Assembly (NCBI GenBank): GCA_001414345.1 | Contig: LLCB01000057.1 | Coordinates: 62,001-126,000, forward strand | Reading direction: 5' to 3' | DNA from: Hymenoscyphus infarciens | Lineage: Eukaryota > Ascomycota > Leotiomycetes > Helotiales > Helotiaceae | DNA length: 64,000 nt | Shown here: positions 32,585 through 44,575 of the stretch, piece by piece | How positions within the stretch are numbered: the stretch's first letter is position 1 | How the letters are laid out: every line of letters begins with the position of its first letter | The notes under the pieces: model-generated | What the model was told of the DNA's origin: nothing | What the model saw: the letters and a program-made list of their open reading frames with translations, nothing else | Database searches by the model: none | Translations under genes and position numbers: made by a program

Positions 32585-33291
32585 GTTCTCTCAGACAAAA
32601 AAGTGCAAGTAACACTTAGAAAGGAGAATTGTCTACCAAGAGTGTGAGATTTTAGGTAGGAAATGTTGACATCCAAAGAACGAAAATATAAACAAAACAC
32701 CAAAGAAACCTTCCGAACTCCATTATCGCAATTATCAAATTTCACAAGCTCAATCAATACCTAGGGTCTAGTGGCGCGCCATCCCACTTTTAAGTTTGGC
32801 GTTTGATGCTTACATGCATGCGACTTAATATGTTGCAATTTACCTTGCGTTGTAGGTGATCCATCGCTGTAAGCACGCAATATAGAACCCCTAAAAATCA
32901 GGAAAACCACCGCCCCCAACATCGATAATCCAAACCCCGCATTTTCTTTCGAGCTTTTTAATCGGACTGCATATAGCGGAAAGTATCCCGAATAATTGGT
33001 ATCGAAAAGTGGGTAAGAGGGGTTGTTGCGATGGCAGTAAATATTGAGATGGTAGCAATGAGGGGAACAATGACGTGCTGGAACTAATCGACGGCCAAAC
33101 CTCGCGGGCAAGAAGATATGGAATCGTATTGTGATATTGTGGCATTAGAAGTAGAGAGTGGTTAATTGAAGTGATCCATCCTTGAGGTCTTCATATTGTA
33201 AAGTCAGACTTGAACCGAAACTCCTACACGATCATTTTAACACTAAGCAACACGACGAAAAAGATATTAAAATCCTCCCAAAAAAAAAAAA
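32585..33291. promoter_or_regulatory. Shared promoter region, second transporter-monooxygenase pair
   Basis: The 707 bases between divergent starts (MFS minus, FMN monooxygenase plus) must contain both promoters. It ends in a run of A just before the monooxygenase start. Frames at 32,761-33,145 (minus) are not supported as genes. Confidence 0.55.
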
Positions 33292-35001
33292 ATGGCAGAA
33301 CAACAAGAACCAAAAGTTGAAACGAGCACCCCAGCTCCAAAGAAACAAATCCTCCTAAATGCCTTCGACATGTCCACAGTCGGACATCTAAGTCCAGGTC
33401 AATGGAAGGTACTTTCTCCCCTCCCCTCTAACCAAAACCAAAAAAACCAACAAAGTGAACAATAGAATCCCAAAGATCGATCCGCAAACAAAAGAGAATT
33501 AAAATACTGGACTGACCTCGCACAAATTCTTGAAAGGGGAGGCATCAATGCGCTGTTCCTGGCTGACACATATGGAGGATATGATACTTACGAGGGGAGT
33601 TTGGATAATTGTATTAGGAGAGCTGCGCAGTGGCCTGTGACTGATCCTACAATCGTAAGTTATAAATTGACATCAGAGAATAGAGAGCGAATGCTGATTT
33701 TGTGACTAGCCTATTAGTGCAATGGCTGCTGGTGAGAAGAAATAATTCGTATCTTGTTGAGAGTTTACTGAACAGAATGCAAGTCACCAAGAATTTGGCT
33801 TTCGGTATCACGGCAAGTACCTCATTCGAGCCCCCTTTTTTGCTGGCCAAGCGGTTCTCAACACTTGATCATCTCACTGGTGGTCGAATTGGATGGAACA
33901 TCGTGACCTCTTGGAAAAAAGCAGCCTTCAAAGCCATCGGCATCGACTCCCCAATCGAGCACGACAAGCGCTACGAACAAGCAGACGAATACCTCCGCGT
34001 CCTATACAAGCTATGGGAAGGCTCATGGAGTCCAGATGCCATCATCAAAGACACAGAAAACGACGCATATATCGATCCAGATCTCGTGCGAACTATTAAT
34101 CATCATGGGAAGTATTTTAATCTTGAGACGAGACATATTGTTGATCCTTCTCCTCAACGGACACCGTTTTTGTTTCAGGCTGGGACTTCCCCGTAAGAGC
34201 CCACAGCGCGAAGGAGATGGAAGAAGAAAGCTGATTGTATGCAGAGCAGGCTCAGCATTCGCATCCAAACACGCAGAAGCCATTTTCGTCACAGGCCACT
34301 CTCCCTCTGTCCTAGCACCTAAAATTGCGAATATTCGTCGGCTTGCAGCAGAAGAAGGCCGTGATCCCGCATCCATCAAGTTCTTTTGCACATTCACACC
34401 CATCATCGGGAGAACAGACGAAGAAGCACAAGAGAAATTGGCAGAGGTGAAGAAATATGCTTCGACCATTGGAGGTCTCGTACTCGTCAGTGGATGGACG
34501 GGAATCGATCTCTCTAAACTCCCACTTGGGAAGGAGATTACGAAAGAGGATTCGTTGGAGGTCCATAAAGTTACCTCCTCACTTAGTGTTTTCACAACAA
34601 CAAGCAAGGAGGTTCCTAAATGGACACCGGAAGTGATTGCTGAGATTGCATCCATTGGAGGACTTGGTCCGGTGTCTGTAGGATCTCCATCGACTGTTGC
34701 AGATGAGCTCGAGAGGTTCGTTCGTGAGGCGGATGTGGATGGATTCAATCTTGGGTATGTGACTACGCCTGGGTCTTTTGAGGATGTGGTGGATTTGTTG
34801 GTGCCGGAACTGAGAAGACGAGGCATTTATCCTGAGGCGCAGGAGGAGGGTCTTTCGGCGAGGGAGAAGGTTTATGGGAAGGGGCAGTCGAAGTTGAGGG
34901 ATGATCATACGGGAAGTCGGTATAAGTATGATGTGTATAAGGAGGATGCTCCTTATGTTGCTGAGGAGAAGGTGCCTGCAGAGGAGAAGGTGGCTGTTTA
35001 G
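33292..35001 (+). CDS. FMN-dependent monooxygenase, NtaA/SnaA/DszA type
   Basis: Flavin-dependent monooxygenase with the bacterial-luciferase TIM-barrel fold, 497 residues. Exons 33,292-33,408, 33,466-33,654, 33,710-33,731 (22 bases), 33,784-34,192, 34,245-35,001; introns 52-57 bases. Family blocks: LNAFDMSTVGHLSPGQWK, FLADTYGGYDTYEGS, AVTKNLAFGITASTSFEPPF, FSTLDHLTGGRIGWNIVTS, HGKYFNLET and FQAGTSPAGSAFASKHAEAI, as in nitrilotriacetate monooxygenase A, pristinamycin synthase SnaA and the sulfone monooxygenase DszA. These enzymes use reduced FMN from a separate flavin reductase; none is visible nearby. The C-terminus is Lys/Glu-rich. Possible substrates are aminopolycarboxylates, sulfones or sulfonate-like compounds. 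The 22-base exon uses an acceptor GCAAG with no pyrimidine tract, but the joined protein is convincing. Confidence 0.92.
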
Positions 35002-35489
35002 ATAGAAGCAAGAAGCAATCTCTCAAGGCACTGTTCCTTCTACAATTGTCCCGACTCTTCGGGAACAATAGCGGAAACACCAATTTAATTATTCGAGCCT
35101 TTTGGGATAATTGAATCGAGGTTGAACGATGGAAGGAGCAGACTCGAGGTGATCTCCGCGGCAGCGAGTTTCGTTGTTCTAACTTTCTTGGACAATTAAA
35201 GTTGATTGCTCCAGCTGTCTAGGATACTTTCAAATTGTTCCAAGGGTTTAGGACAATGAACTTGAATTATCCTAGAAAGGTAGAACAACACTTGACAGGC
35301 AGGTACGAATATGTATTTACTGCCCCTTTTTCGCGAAGATTAGAAACTGAGGCCTTAAATCTGAGGCGACATGGTTGCGCCGAGGACGCGACCACTTGGG
35401 CCATTATTACTCACTGCCCTCACTCCTCACGTCAACACCGTCTTTTCACCATCGACGGATGAACTACGTTGACTACCTGGCAACTCAAT
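35002..35489. other. Intergenic with dispersed-repeat copy
   Basis: This spacer of 488 bases lies between the FMN monooxygenase gene and the BTB gene. Much of it is a copy of the dispersed repeat (35,231-35,336), preceded at about 35,180-35,225 by a partial inverted copy of the same motifs. Confidence 0.5.
35231..35336. repeat. Dispersed short repeat, copy 5
   Basis: The blocks CAAATTGTTCCAAGGGTTTA, CTTGAATTATCCTAGAAAGG and TAGAACAACACTTGAC lead into GTATTTACTGCCCCTTTTTC. The copy ends about 150 bases upstream of the BTB gene's start and so lies in its promoter or leader. Confidence 0.65.
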
Positions 35490-36618
35490 ATGGCCTCAAA
35501 TCCCCCGAAACCTGCTGCTTTCGCTGCTTTGGGAAATACCAACGGAAATGCCAATGCCACTGCCAATGGCAGTGCTCCATCTTCCTTCAACTTCAAAGCC
35601 CCCTCTCACCCCGCACCCAGCATCTTCTCACAACTATCCAATTCCACTGTCATGACAGGCACGTCGAACAACAACATTTTCGGATATCTCCAACCCTCCC
35701 CAACCACTTCCACAACCCTTTCGTCCGCTTCAACCACAACACCATCGCCGGGTCTCTTTAGCAATTCTAAACCTCTTGGTTCTGGCCCGTTTTCCGCTTA
35801 CGTCGACCGCGAGCATGACCATTCAAAGTCTGCGCAAGAAAAGTCTCTTCTGCTAACCGCTGCGGGACGTATGGCTGCACTCGAGCGCAGAAGTCCAACG
35901 GTCAAAATGAAGGCAATGGACGGTCCCTTACCAACACTAATGTCAGAACCCTTTCTCATCTTCCTGCAGATATGGGTAACTAACTCATGCCTACAGTGGC
36001 TACCAACCAACCGTCAAAATCAACGTCCACCCTCCACCTGGTTCTGCGAAGGAGAAGCGCATGTTCACAATCCACAGAAACTTCATCACCGCCTACTCGC
36101 CCTGGCTATTCAAATTCGAACAGAAAGAGATATTCGAAATTCGTTTGGAAGATACGGATCCAGATGTCTTTGGCACATTCGCAAACTGGCTATACAAGCA
36201 GGAGATCACAACAGCCGAAGACAACAGCATGCCATCGTGCGCAATCTTGTTGAACCTTTGGTTGCTTGGTGATAAGATTGTGTGTCCCGCTCTACAAAAC
36301 CATACATTGGTCGTCCTGGACTTGAAGCGAATGATAGAGAAGCGACTGCCAGCGCAAGAGCTTCACAGAGTTTATACCAACACCGCCACAGACAGCCCTC
36401 TACGGCGTTACATTGTCGACTCGTGGAGCTATGGGCACATTACCGAAAATCCATCGCTCTACCCACACGACTTGCTCTTCAGTCTCGTTAGCACTAACAG
36501 AGTTAGACTCGCCTCTCTTCTCCCCATGATTCTTTCGTCTGAAGCCATTCAACAATATTTTGTCAAAGAGGGTGTCGAGCAACCGTCTCCATTCAAGAGG
36601 AAGCTTTCTGACAAGTGA
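35490..36618 (+). CDS. BTB/POZ-domain protein
   Basis: Protein of 357 residues from two exons (35,490-35,941, 35,997-36,618; intron 55 bases, GTCAGA..CTACAG). The first ~150 residues are low-complexity (Ser/Thr/Asn/Ala-rich, FG-like). The second exon opens with a BTB fold: IGYQPTVKINVHPPPG, KRMFTIHRNFITAYSPWLFK, IFEIRLEDTDPDVFGTFANW and LYKQEIT. The C-terminal helices (SLYPHDLLFSLVSTNRVR) are usual for fungal BTB proteins of unknown role. BTB domains mediate dimerisation and often recruit cullin-3. The ATG at 35,490 is chosen as the first in frame. The end, SPFKRKLSDK, is basic. Confidence 0.8.
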
Positions 36619-37500
36619 CGGTGAGTATTCTCAAATTTAGGTCAAACGCACTCCAGTCGCTTCCAGACGACCTTTCCCCAGCCGTATATGTACTAGCAAA
36701 GTTGCTCACTACACGCTTGTTTATCTCCAACCGGATGGGATATGCTCGTTGCTTTCTTCCAAAGGTAAATTTCGCTGTACTCCCGGGCGGGGCAGAACTA
36801 ATGAGGACTAGGATCGTTTCTTTCTGTCCTGACTACTAAGCATGCATTTGTACATGACATTGATGGAATTCTCAAATTCGAATGGATGTGGATATTGAGA
36901 ACCAAGATTACAAACAGAATACAATATGCGTTTCCCTCGGGATTTTACTGCTTGAAGTTGCCTTATTTTTTGTGTGCTATTCGTAGGTTACCAGCTAATC
37001 GCAAGCATGGGACTACAGGGCAGTGCGCTAAAATACAATGCTCTCAGCCCCCGAAATGCACTGTGAATGCCAGCTATTTTCTTCTCTAAATGTTCGAGTA
37101 AAACTTGAAGAATCAATTCAAGTAGCCTAAATGGTTGGGATAATTAGCGAGTTCCGTTCTCCTAGAAGTGTTAGAACAAGCCAAGTACAGAAGGGAAAGT
37201 CTTAGAGTTATAAAGTCCTGTAGATACTTTTTCTTATCCGTCTCCTCTACCTGTTACTACTAGATAGCCAATAAGAAAGATCTAATAAAAGATTTAAAAT
37301 AACTAAATGAGACTTATAGAACTAGATTCTGAAATTCTCTCAGAGATTTCATGTAATTTTTGTTATTATTATAATCTGTTTTCTTCTCGTTAAGGCAAGT
37401 GTGTTAAGATTTAGAAGCGAAAGAAGAGAGGTGGGGTGAGTGGACGCGCGGGGTAGGGCGGTCGGTTGTTATAACGCCCTATAAAGTCCTCCGTCACTAC
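36619..37500. other. 3' region and border to the AT-rich block
   Basis: Normal-composition sequence fades into AT-rich DNA at about 37.2-37.5 kb. A diverged copy of the dispersed repeat (GGGATAATTAGCGAG, CTCCTAGAAGTGTTAGAACAA) lies at 37,095-37,185. Two short frames here are not called. Confidence 0.5.
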
Positions 37501-40500
37501 TTTTAGAGTGTATTATAAGCATTGAATAAACTACGACGTTTTGTTTTAGTTTGATGCGGGTCTAACGGGGCATTATTTAGCTATTGAGGACTTGTTATAG
37601 ATTTTTCTTAAATTTTTATAGTCCTTTTTAGTTAGAGTGTTACTAGTTTAGTAGAGGAATAAATGTATTTTATTACGCCCGTAGTATAGCATCTTGAATA
37701 CACTAAAAAGTTAGATTAACTAAATCGTAAATAGCAAATCGTAAATTATAAATCGTAAATTATAAAGCTTAGATTTTTAAGTATATAGCTCTTTAGAGCT
37801 AAATCGTAAATCGTAAATTATAAATTAATAAACGTAGATTTTTTAGAAGCTATTTAGACATAAATTAAAAAGCTTAAATTAGTAATCTTAAAGCTTAAAA
37901 TAAGAGTATTTATAATTTATAATACTTAAATTATAAGGCTTAAATCGTAAAATTTAAGTATAAGTAGAGGTAGAAAGTAGAAGGTAATATAGTATATATA
38001 TATCTATTAAATATATATATATTATAATCACTTAATACTTACTTTCTATTAATATATACTACCTAGTAGTATACTAAATATAAGTATAATATAACTTTAA
38101 ATCTATTATCTAAAATATTATAAATTATTAAAAGTAATATATATACTTAGTATAAATAATAATATTATATAAGTACTTAATAAATAAGAGAGGAAAAGAG
38201 ATAATCAAGACTTTTAATACTATAACTATAGCTATAATTTAACCTAAAAGTAAGAGACGCTAAGCCTAATTAAGTAATTAGTATATAATTAGTAAAGTAG
38301 TATTTAAAGTACTTAAATAATCTTAAATTATAATTATTTAGATACTTTAGTAAAGATAGTAAAAGAAGAAGTAAAGGTAGTTAAAAGTAACTAAAAAGTA
38401 GTAATAAAATTAAGATATTATAGATAATCCTTCTAGTATCTATATCTAAAGTATCTACTGCTATATACCTTTACTTCTTATCTCTCTTCTTATTATACTT
38501 ACTATATATAATCTTAACCTTTTTAGTAGTATAAGAGAGTTAATTAATAAAGGTTATTTAAAAGAGAGTATCTCTCTTCTTTCTCTTTAAATTAAAGCTA
38601 TTTATAAAAGTAATTATAATAGTAGATATTATTTTACTTACTAGTATATTTATAAGTATAAGAGGAGTAAGTAAGAGTAAATTAGAGACTCTCTTATTAA
38701 GCTCTTAATTAAGTTTTAATTATTCTTTCTTATTAATTAATTTAAGCTTACTTTTAGTAATAGTAGTATTAATATTTATATATAATTAAGTATTAAGATC
38801 TCTTATAATTTACTTATCTATATCTACTTATTATTATACTACCTTATCTACTCTCTCTAGTATATTTAACTTAGTAGATACTATTAAGCTCTTCTTCTCT
38901 TTATCCTTTATAAGAGGTAATAACAAGTATAAGCCTAAGGTTAATACTTCTTTACTATTAATATCCTCTTTTATATCTATATCTATATTCTTACTTTCTA
39001 TATTACTCCTAGAACTATCTCTAGAATTATTATCCTTATCGTCTTTCTCTTCTTAATAAGTAGTAATAATTATAGAGCAGTCTCTTAAGTAAGCAGCGAC
39101 AATTATAGAGTAGTCTCTTAAGTATATAGTAATAATTGTAAATATCTCTAGAAGATTATCTAATTCTAAATTATCTACTAATATTACACTTACTCTAGTA
39201 CTAGTACTATCTCTTAATAATAGTATAGGCCTAGTATCTTCTTCTCTATTCTAAGTATTATCTTCGAATATAATAGACTTATTATTAGATATCTTAATAG
39301 ATACTAAGAGTTAAAGTAGAATTAGTAGCTCTTAAGTATCTTATAAGAGTATAATAGATTACCTCTTTTTAAAAGATTAAGGCTTATTATTAGTATAGCT
39401 ATTAAATACTACGTATACTTTATAGTACTTTTTATTAGTAGAACCTTTTAGTAAATTAAAGTATTATATAAGAGCTTATATATCATCTACCTTCTTATAA
39501 TCTATAGTACTTAATTACTTAGCTTTCCTCTTCCTAATAATAACGTTTATAGCTAGAAAGATATCTTTTACTTTATTAGTAAAAAGTAGTATATTAATAA
39601 GATCCTATCTACTAGAAGTAGAGATTATATAATAGATATTCTCTAAAAGCTTAATAATAAACCTTTTAGCTTATATATTCTAAAGTACTAATTTAAAGTT
39701 AAATAGATTCTTAAAGTTACTAGTAGATAAGTAAGATACTTAAAACAGAAAGTCGTTATTAATTTATACTCTAACTATCTTACTATATTATACTATAAAA
39801 GTATATATAATTATAGAGATACTCTTAGTAGTAGAGAAGTCCTTAATACTTATTATATATATATAGATATATAAGGCTACTTAAATATAGATTTTAATAA
39901 TAGAGATAGGCTTCGTGCTTTATAAGTTAGAGAAGAAGCTAGAGAGTCTATACTAATTAGTAGTATATATTAAATTTAAGAGTACTACTTACTTTTAGCC
40001 TTTTTCTTATTAAAGATAAATCTCTTCTTATATACTTTCGCTTTAATTATTTTAGTTTTACTAGAAGCTTTTATAAAGAAGGATTATCTAGCTTTAGCCT
40101 TTTCCTCTTAGATAGCTCACTTTCTAGCTATAGCTAATTTATCTTTTTTTTACTTAATAATAAGAGTAGAGTAGTTAGTAGTAGAACGTTCTATAGTAGC
40201 TTCTTACTTCCTCTTAGACTTTATAATTAACTATTATTTCTTCTTCTAGCTATTAAAGCTTTATATTATAGCTTTTATAGAGTAGTCTTTTACTTTTTAT
40301 AGATAGTTCTTAATCTTATTATTAGAGAGTAGTTTACTTAGCCTCTAAAGAAGCGTAGATACGTGATTTTCTAGAGTACTTACTAGGTTTATTAAAAAGT
40401 AATAAGAGTATACTTTAAGTTTTAAACTCTTAAGATAAGAAGCCTAGACTTCTAGGTATTTAAGAGACTAATATTGAAGTATTCTAGTATGTTTTGAGTA

Positions 40501-40850
40501 TTATAGAGTAGTAGATATAGAGCTTCTAGAAGTATAAGTAAAAGTAATAGAATAAAAGTAGGAAAATTAGAAGACTATTCTATTTAAACTATATAACCTT
40601 CTATACCTCGCTTCTTACTTTTAATACTATTTATAAGGCTCTAATATACTATTCTAGTATATATTAAATAATTATCAGTTATATAGTATATTATCTTCTA
40701 TAAAGGCTAGGACTTTATTTACTATTTTATAAGTATTTATAGAAGTAGACGTAAGTAAGACTAGATTAAAGAATATTCTACTCTAAGTAACTACTTAGAG
40801 GCTAGCTTAGAAACCTCTCTAAGAGACTAAGAAGGTTTTGAAAGTAAGCG

Positions 40851-41121
40851 ATTAATACTAAGCTTAATTTGTAAATTATTTACTACTACTAATAAAAGTT
40901 AGTAATCTATATACTTGAAATAGCTTAAAAATATAATATTCTAAATTAAATCTTTTACTTTTAATTTAAGTATAGAATAGTATTATTTATATTTATAAAG
41001 CTAACTAGAACTTAATAGATATAGAACCTATAAAATTATAATTTTTTAAAGATTTAAGAGTCTAAGATTACTAACTTTTATTAGTAGTAGTAAGTAATTT
41101 ACGAATTAGGCTTAGTGCTAA
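40851..41121. mobile_element. Small terminal-inverted-repeat element, left copy
   Basis: This 271-base element has long inverted ends: TACTACTACTAATAAAAGTT (from 40,881) faces AACTTTTATTAGTAGTAGTA (to 41,092), and the match extends outward to 40,851 and 41,121 with RIP-type differences. No coding. The mirror copy is at 47,754-48,026, so it was in the larger element before the palindrome formed. Confidence 0.7.
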
Positions 41122-43680
41122 TAGTTATAGTTAGTAGGTTTACTTTACTAAAATCCCCTTCTAGGTACTTAGAGAATTATATACTTATAACTATATTTAA
41201 AACCTTATATAAATTACTTCTAAATTTAATTAAAAGTTAATAAACATGTCTATTCCTCTCTAGAGTTATATTAAGCCTTTTTTTATACTTAAAATATATG
41301 AATTTTAGACTTAGAGCTTAGTTTATATTTAATATAGGTTTATTCCTAGTTTAATATATCTATTTACTTATTAATTATAGATAGTAAAAGCGACGCTACT
41401 AGTTAACGTTCTATACCTTTTATAGAGAGTAATATATACTTTCTTTATTATATTACTCTTTATTAACGTTCTATTTACCCTAGCTAGTAGGTAATTACGA
41501 TTATAGACTATTATAGAGTCTATAGTTAGTTAGTAGATTATAATACTATAATCCTAGATATACTACTATAGCTAGAGATATATATTAAGTATAAGGTTAC
41601 TAATATAGAAAGAGAGGATAGATTTAGAACCTTACTCTTTAAATAGATTTAAAAGAGTATTTTTTAGTAGACGATCTAGGATTAGAGTTATTAAGACGCT
41701 CTACTATAATAACGACGTTTAATACTATCTATTAGTAGAAGAGCTTTATAAAGAAGAAGGTCTAATTCTAAGGATAAATTAGTAGCTTTTAGAGTAGATT
41801 AATTAAATATAAGTTTATCTACTAATATCTGTTCCTAAATCTCCTTCTAAATTATCTTTAATTAGCGAGGTATATCTATTAGTTATATACTCTCTTAAAT
41901 CCTTATCTAATCTCGCTAAACTATTATTATCTAACTCTTTTAATTCCTTATTTAAGAAGTTACTATTATATAGATAATCTAGTACTACGTTTATTACTTA
42001 ATTACTTCTACCTTCGTTACTAAAGTATATACTAAATTTATCTTAATTAGCCTTTCTAGCTTCTTTTAATTTTTAAGCTACCTTAGAACATAGCTCTTAC
42101 TTATATACTCTCTCTAGCTTACTTAAAAGGCTTAATCCTACTAAATTACTCTCTTAGATATATACTAATAATTCTACTTTTAAATCTAAGTATACTATAG
42201 TATAAGTTTCTCTCTCTTTAGTATATATTATCTTATTAATTAGTAGTATATATCTATATATTAATAATTTTATTTTATACTACTTTAAAGTTGTCTAGAG
42301 TAAATATATATTAATATTTTAATTCTTATATAATTCCTAAAGCTTAATAAGCTTCTTAGTAAGTATCTTAATACTATAATTGTCTACTAGATACTCTTTA
42401 CTTCTAAGATAGTAAAAGTTAGTTTATAGTACTCCTAGTACTCTATACTCTTGATTAGTATTAGTATAAATATAATAGTAATTCTATATATATATAAACG
42501 TTTAAACCTTCTTCTAAATAATTGAAATATATATATATAATATAGCGATTATATTAAAAAGGCTCTTTTTAGAAAATAACCTCTTTTTATAAATACTTTA
42601 GAAGTATATCTTCTATTTATTTAGAGACTCTTTTATAAGCTATCTCTACTAAGCTTTAATACGTTAGTTAGCTATAGAAGTACTAAACTAATATAGGTTT
42701 AAAAATTAGTATAGCTCTCTATTACTTTCTATAGCTTGTTATTAACGAAGTATATAGTAAGCGTCTACTATTATTAGAGATTCTAATCCTTAATCTAATT
42801 ATATATAGTATAGTATCTTTCTAAGGCTACTTATAGTATTACTATATTACTATAGAGTAGATACTACTATATTATTTAAGATACTATAATAGCTTTAAAG
42901 AATAAATTAAGTATAGGTATTAATACTAGTATATATCTTAATACTAATGAACCTTAATTTATAATATCTATTAATACTCTATATAAAATTAGGTCTTAGT
43001 ATAATATACTTACCTTATATATCTTTAATCTCTTATAACTTTTAGATATACCTTTTCTTATTAACTTTTTAAAACGCTTTTTAGATCTTATCTCTACTCT
43101 ATCTTTCGTCTCTATCTCTATTAATACTATAAGTATTTAAGTATATATAGAGGAACCTAAGACTAAAGCTTCTTATAGTACTAAAGTAGCTATATTCATA
43201 GATCTTATACTAAAGTATAGCCTCTAGCTTAATACACCTCTTCTAGATATAAAACTTCTTATACTAAAGTCTTATATTCTATTATATTCTTTAGAGCCTC
43301 TAAGGCCTAATTATAAAGCTCTCCTAATTTAATATATATACTATACTTAAATTAGATAATTCTATATCTTTAAAAAGATATACTACTTATATATATAAGG
43401 CTAGTAGAGGTATACTATTAGCGTTTCTTCGAAGGTTCTATCTTATATTAATTTAGAGCTTAAGAGTAGTATTAGAGACATTAATATTATAATCACTTTT
43501 AAGGATATTATATATCTCTTAAATAGAGGTCCTCTTTAGATATAACTCCTCTATAAACACTTTATATAGCTCTAAATTAATAAATTAACATAGTATATTT
43601 AGGCTCCTATTATATACTTAAAACTACTCTTTTTATACTTCTTACTATACTTAAAATTCTAGGATTATTATACTATAATA

Positions 43681-44100
43681 CTACTACTAAGGATATTATA
43701 CTTTAATAGATACCTAGAGCTACTACTAAAGCTTATCTTCTTCCTTCTTCTATCGTTATTAGTACTTGAATTTAAGAGAAGAGAGAGAGTATATATAGTA
43801 GTAGAATAGTACTTTTAAAAGAAGGAATAATATAGAGTAGTATTTAAAAGAAGAAGCGACTAATTTGATTTATCTTAAGAGGTTCTACTACTAAGGATAT
43901 TATACTTTAATAGATATCTAAGACTACTATTAAAGCTTATTCTCTTCTTTCTTCTATTATTATTAGTACTTGAATTTAAGAGAGGATAGAGAGTATATAT
44001 AGTAGGAGATTTAGAATTTACTAGTAGAATAGTACTTTTAAAGAAAGGAATAATAGAGAGTAGTATTTAAAGAAAGAAGTGATATAAGAGGGTTAGTATA
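43681..44100 (+). repeat. Tandem duplication of about 205 bases
   Basis: The block starting CTACTACTAAGGATATTATA at about 43,681 recurs at about 43,886, with the same following landmarks (TTGAATTTAAGAGA, GTAGAATAGTACTTTTAAA). The opposite arm (about 44,930-45,160) has a single copy, so the duplication happened in one arm only, after or during formation of the palindrome. Confidence 0.7.
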
Positions 44101-44423
44101 TATAGTAAGTATACTTTTTAGCTTATAAAATAAATAGTGCTAACTCTAATTAGGAAACTAGTATATAATTAAGAAAAGTAGCTAAAAGTGCTTAAATAAT
44201 CTTAAATTAAGATTATTTAAGCTTTTAAAGTAAGCTAATTACTTTGATATTAAGTGATTTAGAGTAATTAACTTAAAAAAGGCTTAGTTTTAAGATATAA
44301 TTTAGGAACTTATTATAGTAATAAAAGTTGATTTATATAGTCTTTTTATATTATATATATATATCTCTTACTATAATATGTTTTAATTTAATGTTTAATA
44401 TCTTTTATAATTATCTCTTAATT

Positions 44424-44575
44424 TATATAACTTTTACGATTTACGATTTACGATTTACGATTTACGATTTACGATTTACGATTTAGTCGATTCCGACTTT
44501 TTAATATATCTAGGACGCTCTACGTAGGTAGTAAGCGTTCTGAAAACAACTAAATCGTAAATCGTAAATCGTAAA
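44424..44575. repeat. Heptamer tract (ACGATTT)n at the palindrome centre
   Basis: About seven ACGATTT units run from 44,425 to 44,476. After about 70 bases of other sequence (including GTCGATTCCGAC and a CG-richer stretch) they return inverted as AAATCGTAAATCGTAAATCG at 44,551-44,573. The same AAATCGTAAAT units also occur at 37,727-37,830 beyond the left arm. Such tracts often sit at the ends of non-LTR or rolling-circle elements, so this may mark element termini. Confidence 0.7.

Noticed and set aside
32761..33145. 116-codon minus-strand frame upstream of the FMN monooxygenase
   Set aside because: No domain, overlaps the promoter between two well-supported divergent genes.
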